From: a virus
Length of the DNA stretch: 24,379 bases
IMG/VR virus record: IMGVR_UViG_3300025131_000414
Span: 1-24,379 of that record
Direction: 5' to 3' (one strand)
Shown: positions 15,817 through 24,367 of the stretch, in pieces
Layout: every line of letters begins with the position of its first letter
Position numbering within the stretch: the stretch's first letter is position 1
The notes under the pieces: model-generated
Told to the model about the DNA's origin: nothing
Database searches by the model: none
Seen by the model: only the letters and a program-made list of their open reading frames with translations
Position numbers and translations under genes: made by a program

Positions 15817-17618
15817 TATATTACTCTACCAATAATATCAAAATCTAAAAAGCGTGTTTCCCAAATTGCATATTCAGGAAATCTTAAGATTCCGTTGTTT
15901 GTATGCGCTGCAATATTAAATGCAACATTTGAATATGTTCTTCCATCTAAACTACCTGTTATATTTGTTATATTGAATGATGCTACTGATCTAATTTTGT
16001 CAATAGATTGAATTCTTGAAACAATATCAGGTATGACTATAAAATCATTAAAGTTAGAATTGGTTATATCAAATACTCTTCTAAGTTTTAATAATGCTTC
16101 TAATAATGCTTCATTTCCATTTACATTTGGTTCTGGAACAATTGAAAAATCTGTTTTGATATTTATTATCTTACCATCTGATAGTTTTACTGAATCAGAA
16201 AATGATTTAAATTTGTTTATGTATACACCAATATTATTTTTCAGCGTACCACCAGGAGCCATTAAACGATTATCTGTATCTCTTGATATAAGGAATAATT
16301 CTACGCCTAAAGCATTTTCAGGATCTTTTCTTGAATGGGCTCTAAATACTGAACCAAAGCATGCAGGTAAACTTCTTACTAAAACTTGATAGTCTTGTAA
16401 CGTTACTGCTCTATTTTGTGCGCTAAAGAATGCTGCTGCATTTTCTCTCATCTCTTCTAAAGATTCTCTTTCCGAACCACCAGTAGCTTGTTCTGCATTT
16501 GATACCTTCATGTTATGTTCAATAACATTTACTTCTTCTGCAGATAATGATTCAAAATTAGCAGTCTTATATGTTACTGTTCTTTCTCTAAATCTTGTAA
16601 GTTGGTTTGAACCAACATTAGTTTCTAAACCTCCACCAAATCTGTAATTAACATCTAATGAAATATTTGCTGGTGCAAAACCTAAACTTTTTGTATCAAG
16701 AAATTGAGCTGCGTTAATAGCAGGTGGAGTAAATCCTGATGCAGATCCCCTTAATGTAGGAGGTAAAACAAAATCTTCTGGATTGATTATAACTTCTGAA
16801 TCTTCTAATGTTAATTTTCCAGAACCAAATCTTATAAGAGTTCTACCAGCAGTCTCTCTTTCAACTGTATATCTTCTTGGTACCCTCTTTGCTTTAAGAA
16901 CAAATGGTGTATTGCCTGATGTTGATGTATCATTATTTTCGCCAAACATAATTGTATCTTGCGCTAAATGGTCTACTTCAGTCCATTCATTTCCATCAGA
17001 ACTAGTAATTGAAATAACTTCAGTAATATCTTCATTTGGTAATTCAATTTCTAAGAATGACTTACCAGCACCAACAGTATATACAAATGTTCTTGATTGT
17101 CCTGCAACTGCAGAAACTCCTGAAATAGATGCTGTAACAAATGTAGCATCGCTTGTTACTGTTCTATTTGCTGTTAACGAAAAATCAACATCTTCTATGA
17201 TTTCAAAACTAACGGCAGGTTCTAATTCAGTAGAAACTCTTGTACCTTTATTTATTACAAATAATGATTGCGCAGATGTTGCTTTAGTCATAACGGCACT
17301 AATAGAAACATCAACAGTTGCTGGAGTAACAAATCTTGGTTTTCTACCTAATGTTTTTGAAAGTCCTATTATATTTTTTTCTTCAACAGCTCTATTGATA
17401 AATGTTTCATTAGCTTGTCTATCAATATGGAATGACATTAAGTCACCAACATACGCAAGCATTTCTAAAAGAGCCATACCGCCTGAAGCTTCATTAAAAT
17501 CCTGAAAATCATTTGGAAAGTTTTGCTGAATAAATTCCATTAAATTCAGTTTTATACTATCAAAATCTTTTGATAGATAATTTACATTACGAACTTCTTT
17601 GAGTTTTTGTGTAGCCAT
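15816..17618 (-). CDS. Baseplate wedge protein, T4 gp6 / P2 gpJ-like
   Basis: A 600-residue protein (T4 gp6 has 660). The N-terminal block contains VNYLSKDFDSIKLNLMEFIQ (13-32), SGGMALLEMLAYVGDLMSFH and then RQANETFINRA, which is the classic start of gp6/baseplate J proteins. A later block EEMRENAAAFFSAQNRAVTL, then DYQVLVRSLP, marks the conserved second half, followed by LGVELFLISRD and FNDFIVIPDIVSRIQ. In T4, gp6 dimers form the ring that joins wedges and triggers sheath contraction. It lies directly after gp25 with a 10-base gap, the same order as T4 and P2 (W then J), which strongly supports the call. Confidence 0.92.
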   Translation of the reverse strand: MATQKLKEVRNVNYLSKDFDSIKLNLMEFIQQNFPNDFQDFNEASGGMALLEMLAYVGDLMSFHIDRQANETFINRAVEEKNIIGLSKTLGRKPRFVTPATVDVSISAVMTKATSAQSLFVINKGTRVSTELEPAVSFEIIEDVDFSLTANRTVTSDATFVTASISGVSAVAGQSRTFVYTVGAGKSFLEIELPNEDITEVISITSSDGNEWTEVDHLAQDTIMFGENNDTSTSGNTPFVLKAKRVPRRYTVERETAGRTLIRFGSGKLTLEDSEVIINPEDFVLPPTLRGSASGFTPPAINAAQFLDTKSLGFAPANISLDVNYRFGGGLETNVGSNQLTRFRERTVTYKTANFESLSAEEVNVIEHNMKVSNAEQATGGSERESLEEMRENAAAFFSAQNRAVTLQDYQVLVRSLPACFGSVFRAHSRKDPENALGVELFLISRDTDNRLMAPGGTLKNNIGVYINKFKSFSDSVKLSDGKIINIKTDFSIVPEPNVNGNEALLEALLKLRRVFDITNSNFNDFIVIPDIVSRIQSIDKIRSVASFNITNITGSLDGRTYSNVAFNIAAHTNNGILRFPEYAIWETRFLDFDIIGRVI

Positions 17619-17628
17619 TAATTATTCT

Positions 17629-18042
17629 CTATCCGCTTATTCTTAATTGAATTGAATCGTTAGCTGTTTCAGCTCTAGTTAATTCATAATCCATCTTTAT
17701 TAAAATATCATTAGGCTTGAGACTTGGGTCATCATCATCAGTTATGACAGTAACCTTTGTTAAATTAACATGCGGCATCCATTCTCCTAATACTGATCTA
17801 ATTTCATTTGTTATTCTAAGCCTCATTTCTGCTTTATTTATCTGCCTAAATAGTTCACCTCCATAAGCGGCAATATTTGTTCCTATTCCTGAATTAATAA
17901 CACGCTCACCTTTTCTAGTAAGGAGCAATATTTTTATGTCCTCTCTTACAGCAGCTAATGTTGTATCATTACCAGCAAAAAAACCTCTATTATGAGCTCT
18001 GAGCGGGAATTTAAAATTTATTTGTCCTGGATTATGTGGCAT
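17629..18042 (-). CDS. Baseplate wedge protein, T4 gp25 / P2 gpW-like
   Basis: A 137-residue protein (T4 gp25 has 132). The core VREDIKILLLTRKGERVINS followed by GIGTNIAAYGGELF matches the gp25/W/lysozyme-like family ('v...i~.lL.T..GeR.~.p.fG'), and the acidic end (ITDDDDPSLKPNDILIKMDY) is typical. The conserved EPR triad is replaced by GIGTNI-type residues. gp25 plugs the inner baseplate to the sheath, and despite the Pfam name it has no proven lysozyme activity. It begins at an ATG with TAGGAAA just upstream, 6 bases after the spike gene. Confidence 0.85.
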   Translation of the reverse strand: MPHNPGQINFKFPLRAHNRGFFAGNDTTLAAVREDIKILLLTRKGERVINSGIGTNIAAYGGELFRQINKAEMRLRITNEIRSVLGEWMPHVNLTKVTVITDDDDPSLKPNDILIKMDYELTRAETANDSIQLRISG

Positions 18043-18048
18043 ATTTTC

Positions 18049-19209
18049 CTAATTTATATATTGATGCTTGCTTAAATGATTTGTTATTTCTGTTTTCAGT
18101 TCTTGAACTGCTACCTTAGAATCATTAATTCTACCTTGAATTGCAGCAATATCAAAAAATAATGTTTGCGGACCACTTGTATTTCTTTCTGGTATGTCTA
18201 CTGTAAGATTGAAAGATTCAGTTTCACCTGATGGACCTGTTGATACAGTTATTGTATCTGTATTTACAGTTATTGCTGGAACTGTATGAATATGTGAAAA
18301 TAATACAAAAGTTAATAGCAAATTAAGATTAATTGAACCATCAATGGCATCTAATAATTTATTAAGCCATTCATTTTGTTTTTCACCCAATACTAATTTT
18401 TGAAGTATTTCTTCTGAATCTTCCTTATTTGAAACATTTGCTATAATATCTGCAGCATTTACAACAACATTACCAATATCATCTTCACCAGTTAAACTTC
18501 TTCCTGTTATTTTTTGAATTTCTGTATTTGCAACATGAATACTTTTAGTTAATGTATCACCTATCGATGCGCTATTAGATGCATTATAATGACGTCTTTC
18601 TTTTATTCCAGATTCAAGAACACCACTTTCATTATTTTCTCCATCAAACGAATGTCTAACAAATGAATCACTTCTTCCTTGCTGAACAACATCCCCTGGT
18701 TTTAATGGAACTGAAAAAACTCTTTTCCTTGTTTGTGTAACTGGTTTTTGAATATTTTCAACTTTAAATGGAAATTGATATCTATCTTGAGGACTTTGAT
18801 CTGAATTGACTTCCCTTGCTAATGTTTTACTTAAAAAATCTGTATCTTGAACTTTAGATATCCAAAATCCTTGAGATTTTCTTGTGCTACTTTCTCTCAT
18901 TATCCATACTTCTTCACCAATTTCTGGAAGTACTATATTATGAATTGACATTAACGGTGGGTACCAATCTAATGTATCTGAATAAGGATCATTGCTACTT
19001 ACGTTTTCACCTATAATCTTTACTTGTAAGCTTCCAGGCGGAATTATAAAAGAACTTTGTCCGTTATTAGTATTTACATCTACCCTTATAACAATACTTC
19101 TTCTTAAAATGAATTGAGCATTTTCATGCTTTTCCCAACCTAACGCAGAAGCATATGTTTTTTTTACAAATTTCTTACCAGGATAATATATTTCATCTAG
19201 TTTAGGCAT
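18049..19209 (-). CDS. Baseplate central spike/OB-fold protein, gp5-like without a visible lysozyme domain
   Basis: About 386 residues from the ATG at 19207-19209; a TTG three codons upstream (19218) is possible but less likely. The N-terminal part has an OB-fold character: IVIRVDVN, then SLQVKIIGEN, then NIVLPEIGEEVWIMRE, as in spike proteins. Next LKPGDVVQQGRSDSFVRHSF resembles the 'QGR.~nsIR' stretch of gp5-related spikes. A later part, VLGEKQNEWLNKLLDAIDGS, then SHIHTVPAI and TVSTGPSG, matches the 'll.~ih.HpT..Gps' tail seen in gp5-like proteins of marine phages. No lysozyme catalytic segment is visible, nor a long beta-helix. It overlaps the 65-residue gene by 8 bases. Confidence 0.65.
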   Translation of the reverse strand: MPKLDEIYYPGKKFVKKTYASALGWEKHENAQFILRRSIVIRVDVNTNNGQSSFIIPPGSLQVKIIGENVSSNDPYSDTLDWYPPLMSIHNIVLPEIGEEVWIMRESSTRKSQGFWISKVQDTDFLSKTLAREVNSDQSPQDRYQFPFKVENIQKPVTQTRKRVFSVPLKPGDVVQQGRSDSFVRHSFDGENNESGVLESGIKERRHYNASNSASIGDTLTKSIHVANTEIQKITGRSLTGEDDIGNVVVNAADIIANVSNKEDSEEILQKLVLGEKQNEWLNKLLDAIDGSINLNLLLTFVLFSHIHTVPAITVNTDTITVSTGPSGETESFNLTVDIPERNTSGPQTLFFDIAAIQGRINDSKVAVQELKTEITNHLSKHQYIN

Positions 19210-19399
19210 TTTCTTCAATCTCTTTTATTTTTACACCCTTGCTATTTAAATCTTTTTCTAAAGACATAATTTCATTTTCAACTCTTATCATAGCTTCTGA
19301 TGTTGATTGAAAAACTTCTAATAGCTCTTGGTAAATTTGTAATCTTTCTACATAACGTTCAGCAATTTCTTTTGTGTTATTAGCGTTTAATGAACCCAT
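19202..19399 (-). CDS. Small helical, probably coiled-coil protein
   Basis: A 65-residue acidic protein, MGSLNANNTKEIAERYVERL followed by heptad-like IYQELLEVF, EAMIRVENEIMSLEKDL and VKIKEIEENA. The pattern suggests one or two amphipathic helices forming a coiled coil. It is sandwiched tightly between the sigma-like gene (start directly after its stop, TAAATG) and the spike gene (8-base overlap), so it is surely translated. It may be a spike or hub chaperone or a small baseplate part; no family recognised. Confidence 0.7.
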   Translation of the reverse strand: MGSLNANNTKEIAERYVERLQIYQELLEVFQSTSEAMIRVENEIMSLEKDLNSKGVKIKEIEENA

Positions 19400-20080
19400 T
19401 TAATAGTTACCGTAATAATCTTCCTTAAGATCGCAATATACATTTTTTAGTTTATTCAATGTTCTTGTAATTTTTCTAGATTCTAAACCTGTGCCCTCTT
19501 TTATGTACACGTATATTTGTTTCTTTTTATAAATATCCATTGACTTATAATTATGTAGAAGATTAGATACAATGCTTATAACAGCCTTATCGTCATTGCT
19601 AAGATTGACTTTGCTATCCATCAAAGCACTCACGCTTTCTGAAAGTAATTTTATAAATTCAATATCTTCTTCAGATTTTTTCTTTACCTTGTATTCATTA
19701 ATGCTAAGCGTTTGTATCAAACCAATTTGGGCATCTTCATCTATATGAATTTTCTTTTTTGCAGCATTGGTTCTTTGTATAAACCAATTTTTTACTGTTG
19801 TACCAAAAAATGAAAATGATTTTGTACCTCTTTCAGGTTTAAATTTACATATTCTTTCATAAAGATGAATTAAGAGATCATGCTCTATGTTTTCCTTATC
19901 GCCAAGTATTTTGTTAAAATTAAATGTATAGAATATGTTTTCTATCAATTTTTTAAATGCATCTTGGATGATGTTTATATAAATATCATGTCTTTCAGTT
20001 ATACTATCAGATGCTATATAGTCTTTTATAGCTTGTTCTTGGGGCTGAGCCCAATACATATTTTTTCTTTGTTTTTCCAT
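19400..20080 (-). CDS. Sigma-70-like factor related to late sigma gp55
   Basis: A 226-residue protein with a region 2-like core: ICKFKPERGTKSFSFFGTTV at 77-96, then KNWFIQRTNAAKKK, which parallels 'kFDp.kg..aF.YFtti~.n.fi.r..k' of T4 gp55 and phage sigma factors. The N-terminal EQAIKDYIASDSITERHDIY at 15-34 and FKKLIENIFYTFNF match a phage sigma-like family usually annotated as late transcription sigma. A C-terminal TGLESRKITRTLNKLKNVY could be a short helix-turn-helix. It should redirect host RNA polymerase to late phage promoters. Its ATG has AGGGAA upstream and follows a 143-base gap with a possible promoter. I saw no T4-like TATAAATA late box in convincing position on the coding strand. 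Confidence 0.8.
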   Translation of the reverse strand: MEKQRKNMYWAQPQEQAIKDYIASDSITERHDIYINIIQDAFKKLIENIFYTFNFNKILGDKENIEHDLLIHLYERICKFKPERGTKSFSFFGTTVKNWFIQRTNAAKKKIHIDEDAQIGLIQTLSINEYKVKKKSEEDIEFIKLLSESVSALMDSKVNLSNDDKAVISIVSNLLHNYKSMDIYKKKQIYVYIKEGTGLESRKITRTLNKLKNVYCDLKEDYYGNY

Positions 20081-20139
20081 GTAATTCCCTATTTTTTAAT
20101 GTTTCCTTAATACTATTATAATAAAGGGGAAAATTAAGT
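20081..20139 (-). promoter_or_regulatory. Candidate promoter in front of the sigma-like gene
   Basis: The coding strand carries TATAAT at 20115-20120 within TTTATTATAATAGTA, about 35 bases before the sigma-like ATG. A 17-base spacer leads back to TTAAAC, a poor -35. The weak pair CTTAAT / ATTAAG flanks it, too loose for a terminator. The longest true gap in the right half makes a promoter plausible, but AT-rich DNA gives such boxes by chance. Confidence 0.25.
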
Positions 20140-20208
20140 TTAAACTATATGATCAAACTTTTTAACACGATAAGTTGCACTATCGAAATATGCCAAAAAC
20201 CATTTCAT
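20140..20208 (-). CDS. Possible 22-residue micro-ORF between hub and sigma genes
   Basis: An ATG at 20206-20208 has GGAG seven bases upstream (20216-20219), begins 16 bases past the hub stop and runs 22 codons to TAA at 20140-20142. The peptide begins MKWFLAYFDSATYRVKK. The ribosome site is as good as those of accepted genes here, but the product is too short for family recognition. It could be a real microprotein, a coupling leader for the sigma gene, or the remnant of a longer gene. Confidence 0.4.
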   Translation of the reverse strand: MKWFLAYFDSATYRVKKFDHIV

Positions 20209-20223
20209 CACAATTCTCCAGTT

Positions 20224-22233
20224 CTATATAAATAATTCTGAGTTATGTTCTTCATTAACATGTTTTGAATACAATTGTTTTTTGCTAGTATTGAATGGTT
20301 TTTTTAAGCCAGCTTCTATTACTGTTATAAAAGAGTCTTTATTTAATTGTTCAGTTACAGTCAATATATTATACACACCTTCTAATTTTTTTATTACACC
20401 ACGAATACCTATCAAATTATAAGCATTTATTCCAACCGTGCCATGAATGGTTATTGAAGTTCTTTTTAAATAAAGACCTAATAATTTACCGAATGTATCT
20501 GCATCTTTAGATAATGCTCTTAATATCCTTCTGTAATTTCTAGTATCTTGTGATACAAGTTTATCAATAACTGAAGGCGCATCTATTGTAACTGCTTTGC
20601 CATCTTTTGGTTTTGCTTCTTCAATTATTTTTAATATGTCATCATCTAATCCTTCTCTTCTAAACGCATCCGCATATTTTCCAGTTGTTAGATCTTCTAT
20701 AGTGTCATTTAATGGAACAGGTAATTTATAAAGTTCAAAAGCATTTGGGTCTAATTTAGATGACAAATCCATTGAATAACATAATGAATTAGATACACCA
20801 AAATTTATAAACATTGTTGAATCTGCAGACCTATCATTTAAATTGCTTTGTCTCTCTATTTCTATTTCTAAGCCATCAACATTAACGCTTGGTACAAAAA
20901 CATGTAAAACTCCATCAACTGTTTTAGTTGACACCTGTACATTTGGTACTGCAACTATAGAACTATCAGTAACTGATCTAATCATATCTAAAACAGGTAA
21001 ATCAGGGGTATCTATGATTAGATCTACTGCAGCCTTATCTAATGGCAATTGAAAAACATTGAATAGGCTTTTTGATGCAGTAGTTTTTGAATCCCCTTCT
21101 GGATCATAAAATTTTTGATAATATGTAGCTAATGCATTGTTTTGTTCTATATCTTGATAAGCAAGACTAACATTAATATTTTCGCCATCTCTTGATACAG
21201 CGTCTTTTAATGCCTCTAAAACCCAGCCAAGATGATAATATGTATCTTTACTTTCTCTTGATGAACCAGTCCTTACTTCTGTTTTAAGTTCTTTTCTCTC
21301 CTCATCAGTCATATCATCAATAGTTGTTTGAGAAACTTCGTTTCCATTAGAATCTACAGTTATTGTTTCTTGCGTCTTTCTGTCTATAAATACTTGTATC
21401 TTAGGTTTTTTTAAATTAGGGTCTTTAGCAATTAGTTTCTCAATTTTTACTGGACGCACATTTGGATCATTTGAAATTCTTTTTGAATCAGAATTTAATA
21501 ATTCTGATGGTATTGTTTCAGAATCGAGAAACTGTTTAATTCTTATAGCTACACCAGAACTTTTAATAAATGTTAATGCTGCATTATTAGGAGTTGAAAA
21601 TGTAAGTGATGTATCAATATGGCCTTTATCATCAAATGAAAAATCAAATTTATATAGTTTACATAATTCACCTTTCCAAAAACCATTATTTTTAGATTTA
21701 AGATCTATTATATTAGTTCCGAGTGTCTTAAATAGCGGAGGCCCAGTAAACAATCCAGATTCAGCTGCTGTCCAACCATACATTAAAAGATATACTGAAT
21801 TTAATGAAATTAGTTGCCCATATGTTGGATCAAGATCAAATATATCTGGATTCATTATAGTCATTTTCATGCTATATCTAATGTTAAATGCTTCCTTTGT
21901 GCCCCTTGTTATTTCTAATGAATTAATACCTGCTCCACCTTTTTGATTACCGGATTGTAATTGAGACTCTATCTTACCAATAACTGCACCCTTTATACTA
22001 GTATTAGCATTTGTATCGCTAAATACACTTGACCTATTATTTTTAAATTTGAAATCAAGTAAATCCATTTTATTTTTTTCTGGATCAGTATAGCTTTCTA
22101 AGTCATTATTATCAAACAATGCTACTAAATTAACAAATGGCACAAGCTTAGAGAGTTCTAAACTACTTGAATTTATTCTACTATTCCACCCATGTATTAT
22201 TTCTTCTTCTACGTTAAAAATTGTTGAAGACAT
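20224..22233 (-). CDS. Baseplate hub protein (gp27/gpD-like functional position)
   Basis: A 669-residue protein in the slot between the gp53-like gene and the spike. The N-terminal part has ITRGTKEAFNIRYSMKMTIM, SVYLLMYGWTA and FKFDFSFDDKGHIDTSLTFS, consistent with the nested beta barrels of hub proteins. The C-terminal block RTSITIHGTVGINAYNLIGI, then GVYNILTVTEQL and FITVIEAGLKKP, resembles the end of hub proteins in large aquatic myoviruses, where the analogous strand reads as a ligand-free 'tIhGt.Gi.afn.i.ikgv' motif. A charged central insert (residues about 250-350, TDEERKELKTEV) may be flexible. It starts at TAATG shared with the gp53 stop. The hub call rests on synteny and motif memory. 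Confidence 0.62.
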   Translation of the reverse strand: MSSTIFNVEEEIIHGWNSRINSSSLELSKLVPFVNLVALFDNNDLESYTDPEKNKMDLLDFKFKNNRSSVFSDTNANTSIKGAVIGKIESQLQSGNQKGGAGINSLEITRGTKEAFNIRYSMKMTIMNPDIFDLDPTYGQLISLNSVYLLMYGWTAAESGLFTGPPLFKTLGTNIIDLKSKNNGFWKGELCKLYKFDFSFDDKGHIDTSLTFSTPNNAALTFIKSSGVAIRIKQFLDSETIPSELLNSDSKRISNDPNVRPVKIEKLIAKDPNLKKPKIQVFIDRKTQETITVDSNGNEVSQTTIDDMTDEERKELKTEVRTGSSRESKDTYYHLGWVLEALKDAVSRDGENINVSLAYQDIEQNNALATYYQKFYDPEGDSKTTASKSLFNVFQLPLDKAAVDLIIDTPDLPVLDMIRSVTDSSIVAVPNVQVSTKTVDGVLHVFVPSVNVDGLEIEIERQSNLNDRSADSTMFINFGVSNSLCYSMDLSSKLDPNAFELYKLPVPLNDTIEDLTTGKYADAFRREGLDDDILKIIEEAKPKDGKAVTIDAPSVIDKLVSQDTRNYRRILRALSKDADTFGKLLGLYLKRTSITIHGTVGINAYNLIGIRGVIKKLEGVYNILTVTEQLNKDSFITVIEAGLKKPFNTSKKQLYSKHVNEEHNSELFI

Positions 22234-22556
22234 TATGAATCATCTACCTTTGTTTGAATATGATTTAAGATATTATTGATGTTGGTTGGTATTCTTAATT
22301 TTGTTCCTGGAAGTACTGTAGAACCAAAAGGAAGATGAATATCATTTAATAAGCATATCGCCCACCAGTATCTTCCATCGCCTAAATATTGTGCAGCTAA
22401 TTGGTCTAATTTTTGTCCATCTTGAAAATTTATAATTACATCATTATTATCATCTATTAAATCAACTGCTTTTATAGGTGGAAATGTTTCTAATCTTGGT
22501 TTTCTTTTTTTTCTATCTCTTACATTAAGAAATTTTTCGTATCTTGATATGGCCAT
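22233..22556 (-). CDS. LysM-like baseplate protein, T4 gp53 / P2 gpX-like
   Basis: A 107-residue protein. A basic N-terminal arm (RYEKFLNVRDRKKRKPRLET) leads into a LysM-type fold: INFQDGQKLDQLAAQYLGDG, then RYWWAICLLNDI, then PFGSTVLPGTKLRIP. Gp53 and P2 gpX use this fold to hold baseplate wedges or hub together, with no peptidoglycan binding required. Both junctions are one-base TAATG overlaps with the tube-cap and hub genes, indicating coupled, matched synthesis. Confidence 0.85.
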   Translation of the reverse strand: MAISRYEKFLNVRDRKKRKPRLETFPPIKAVDLIDDNNDVIINFQDGQKLDQLAAQYLGDGRYWWAICLLNDIHLPFGSTVLPGTKLRIPTNINNILNHIQTKVDDS

Positions 22557-24367
22557 TATCCTTTCCTTCTAAGAAAGTCAACATAAGATTCAGATTCAGT
22601 TCCTTTATCGCCAGATGGTTGAGATATTAATTGACCGCCATCTTCTTTTGTAGTAGTAACACCTGCTTGAAGGCCCCAATAAAAATCAAAATTCCTATCT
22701 GGAAGCGCTGCATGGATAACTTGATAGCTTAGTTGTGCTTGACATGTTACTGGCATTCTTACACCCTTTGTTAATTCCCATTTACCACCTGCACCTCCAT
22801 GATCCCAATTATAAGTAAGGCTCCTAATATAACCAGGAATCCTGCTAAATATATCACCAATTGTAAGTCTAAGTAACGGTCCAGTTTTTACTCTATTCAC
22901 ATTAAAATCTGTATCAATATCAAATTGCCCATAACATTGTTGTGCTAACCAATTTGTTCTTTCATATACATTTTGCAATTCTCTCATTGAATTAGCAAAA
23001 ATAACAAACTGAATATCTAATGTTCTATCAGTTTCAGAATATGTATAAATCTTTTCTGTCCTTCCAAAAAAAGACTTAGGTGTCCAGTTTGGTTGAAAAC
23101 CTTCTTGCATTTGATTTAATGTTGCCTGTAAAAAACAATATTGTTTAAAATCACCATCTCCACCCCTATTCTCTGTTTCAAACATAAATGGAAAATATTG
23201 ATTTTCTGCATGGCCAATAGATTCAATTGCACCAGGAGCATTAGCATCTTCCGAACTTAGAAAGTCTAAAAATCGGGCAAAATCTCCGTGGAATTTGTTG
23301 AAAACTCCACTGGTGATGTCTTGTGTAAGTGCTTGTTGATTTGAATTTATTACTGCTGGATTTAATTTATCAGAATTAACATTTATGTTATTTGTAAATC
23401 CTCTGTCATGCTTATCAGAATTTAAATATGCTTCATCATCTGAAAATTTAAATGCTTTTGTACCATATATATCAGGCTCTTGAATTTCTCTAATTGAAGT
23501 TCCGCCCATTACGCCTTCTGGAATTGATGGGTCATTTCCAGCATTGTTGTTATTAATGTATGTATTTTTAAATGTATCTACATTAGATAAGTTATCTCCT
23601 GGTAGTAATAAATTTTGTTGCAACATAATATCTAATGATTCTTTTTTTCTTATTGGCGTTGGAGGCCTATTAAATGCAGATGAATATGCGGTAGTCAATG
23701 CTCTTGATTGAGAATTTGTAGTTAGATAATCTATGAAGTCCCAAAAACCTAATCTACCTCTTTCTATCCCAAGTAAAACTTCATCAATGCCAGATGAAAA
23801 ATAAGATTTCGCTACATTAGCAGGACTACCAAATGCTGGTCCTAAAATTTGCCCTAAATTAAATGTTAATGCTGCACCGTCTTCTATATTTTCAAAACTT
23901 GGTTGATCACCTGGAAACCCTTCAACTTTTGAAAACGCTCTATCATATGTATTTTTATCATTAAACTTGGAAACATTAGGATTATTTTCAGGAGAATTTA
24001 ATCGAGGTGACATTGGGGGCGAAGAATCTGGAGGTCTTGTTATAGTTGCCTCTTTACCAGCTACAACTGGACCTGTATTACCCATAACAGAATCTTTGTA
24101 TATTGATTCTAATAATTTCTTGTTGGCTTTATTCACATTAGATATATAACTTAAAAATGATATAAAACCACCACCTTCTGCGAATGCTTTTTTAGACCCT
24201 TCTTTCAATTCTTCATGAGAAAGATATTCTGCAAATCCTTTATACGGGCTTGCAGAAGTATATGTATCAAATTCATTTACGGCAGTAATTAAATTACTTT
24301 TATGCTCTTCATAATTTTTGATTATGCTATTTTTCTTTGTATCTAACAATAATCTTGATGTTCCCAT
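22556..24367 (-). CDS. Tail-tube initiator / baseplate tube cap, T4 gp48/gp54-like
   Basis: A 603-residue protein. The N-terminal 380 residues are helical and Asn/Ser-rich with no clear family. Residues about 385-565 contain a strongly conserved block: ENQYFPFMFETENR, FKQYCFLQATLNQMQEGFQP, FFGRTEKIYTYSETDRTLDI, YERTNWLAQQCYG, TGPLLRLTIGDIF, IPGYIRSLTYNWDHGGAGGK and WELTKGVRMP, ending near LPDRNFDFYWG. This block marks the tube-nucleating proteins that sit on the hub and start tube growth in contractile tails. The start ATG has TAGAGGA upstream and lies 12 bases from the right edge of the window. It overlaps the gp53-like start by one base. Confidence 0.75.
   Translation of the reverse strand: MGTSRLLLDTKKNSIIKNYEEHKSNLITAVNEFDTYTSASPYKGFAEYLSHEELKEGSKKAFAEGGGFISFLSYISNVNKANKKLLESIYKDSVMGNTGPVVAGKEATITRPPDSSPPMSPRLNSPENNPNVSKFNDKNTYDRAFSKVEGFPGDQPSFENIEDGAALTFNLGQILGPAFGSPANVAKSYFSSGIDEVLLGIERGRLGFWDFIDYLTTNSQSRALTTAYSSAFNRPPTPIRKKESLDIMLQQNLLLPGDNLSNVDTFKNTYINNNNAGNDPSIPEGVMGGTSIREIQEPDIYGTKAFKFSDDEAYLNSDKHDRGFTNNINVNSDKLNPAVINSNQQALTQDITSGVFNKFHGDFARFLDFLSSEDANAPGAIESIGHAENQYFPFMFETENRGGDGDFKQYCFLQATLNQMQEGFQPNWTPKSFFGRTEKIYTYSETDRTLDIQFVIFANSMRELQNVYERTNWLAQQCYGQFDIDTDFNVNRVKTGPLLRLTIGDIFSRIPGYIRSLTYNWDHGGAGGKWELTKGVRMPVTCQAQLSYQVIHAALPDRNFDFYWGLQAGVTTTKEDGGQLISQPSGDKGTESESYVDFLRRKG

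Noticed and set aside
16783-17505. 240-codon open frame on the plus strand
   Set aside because: It is antisense to the well-supported gp6-like gene, has no recognisable motifs or ribosome site, and is a shadow of that gene's codon use.
17629-18042. Lysozyme activity for the gp25-like protein
   Set aside because: The family is sometimes named gp25/lysozyme, but its established role is structural and no catalytic residues can be identified here.
19880-20110. Hydrophobic 76-codon plus-strand frame resembling a membrane protein
   Set aside because: Antisense to the sigma-like gene; Phe/Ile/Tyr richness is what reverse reading of AT-rich coding DNA gives, and there is no ribosome-binding site.
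20101-20140. Terminator formed by CTTAAT / ATTAAG
   Set aside because: Six weak A-T-rich pairs around a loop of about 20 bases with no following T-run.
22233-22556. Peptidoglycan-binding endolysin based on LysM-like fold
   Set aside because: The short length, basic arm and position between tube-cap and hub genes fit a gp53/gpX baseplate part, and there is no enzymatic domain.
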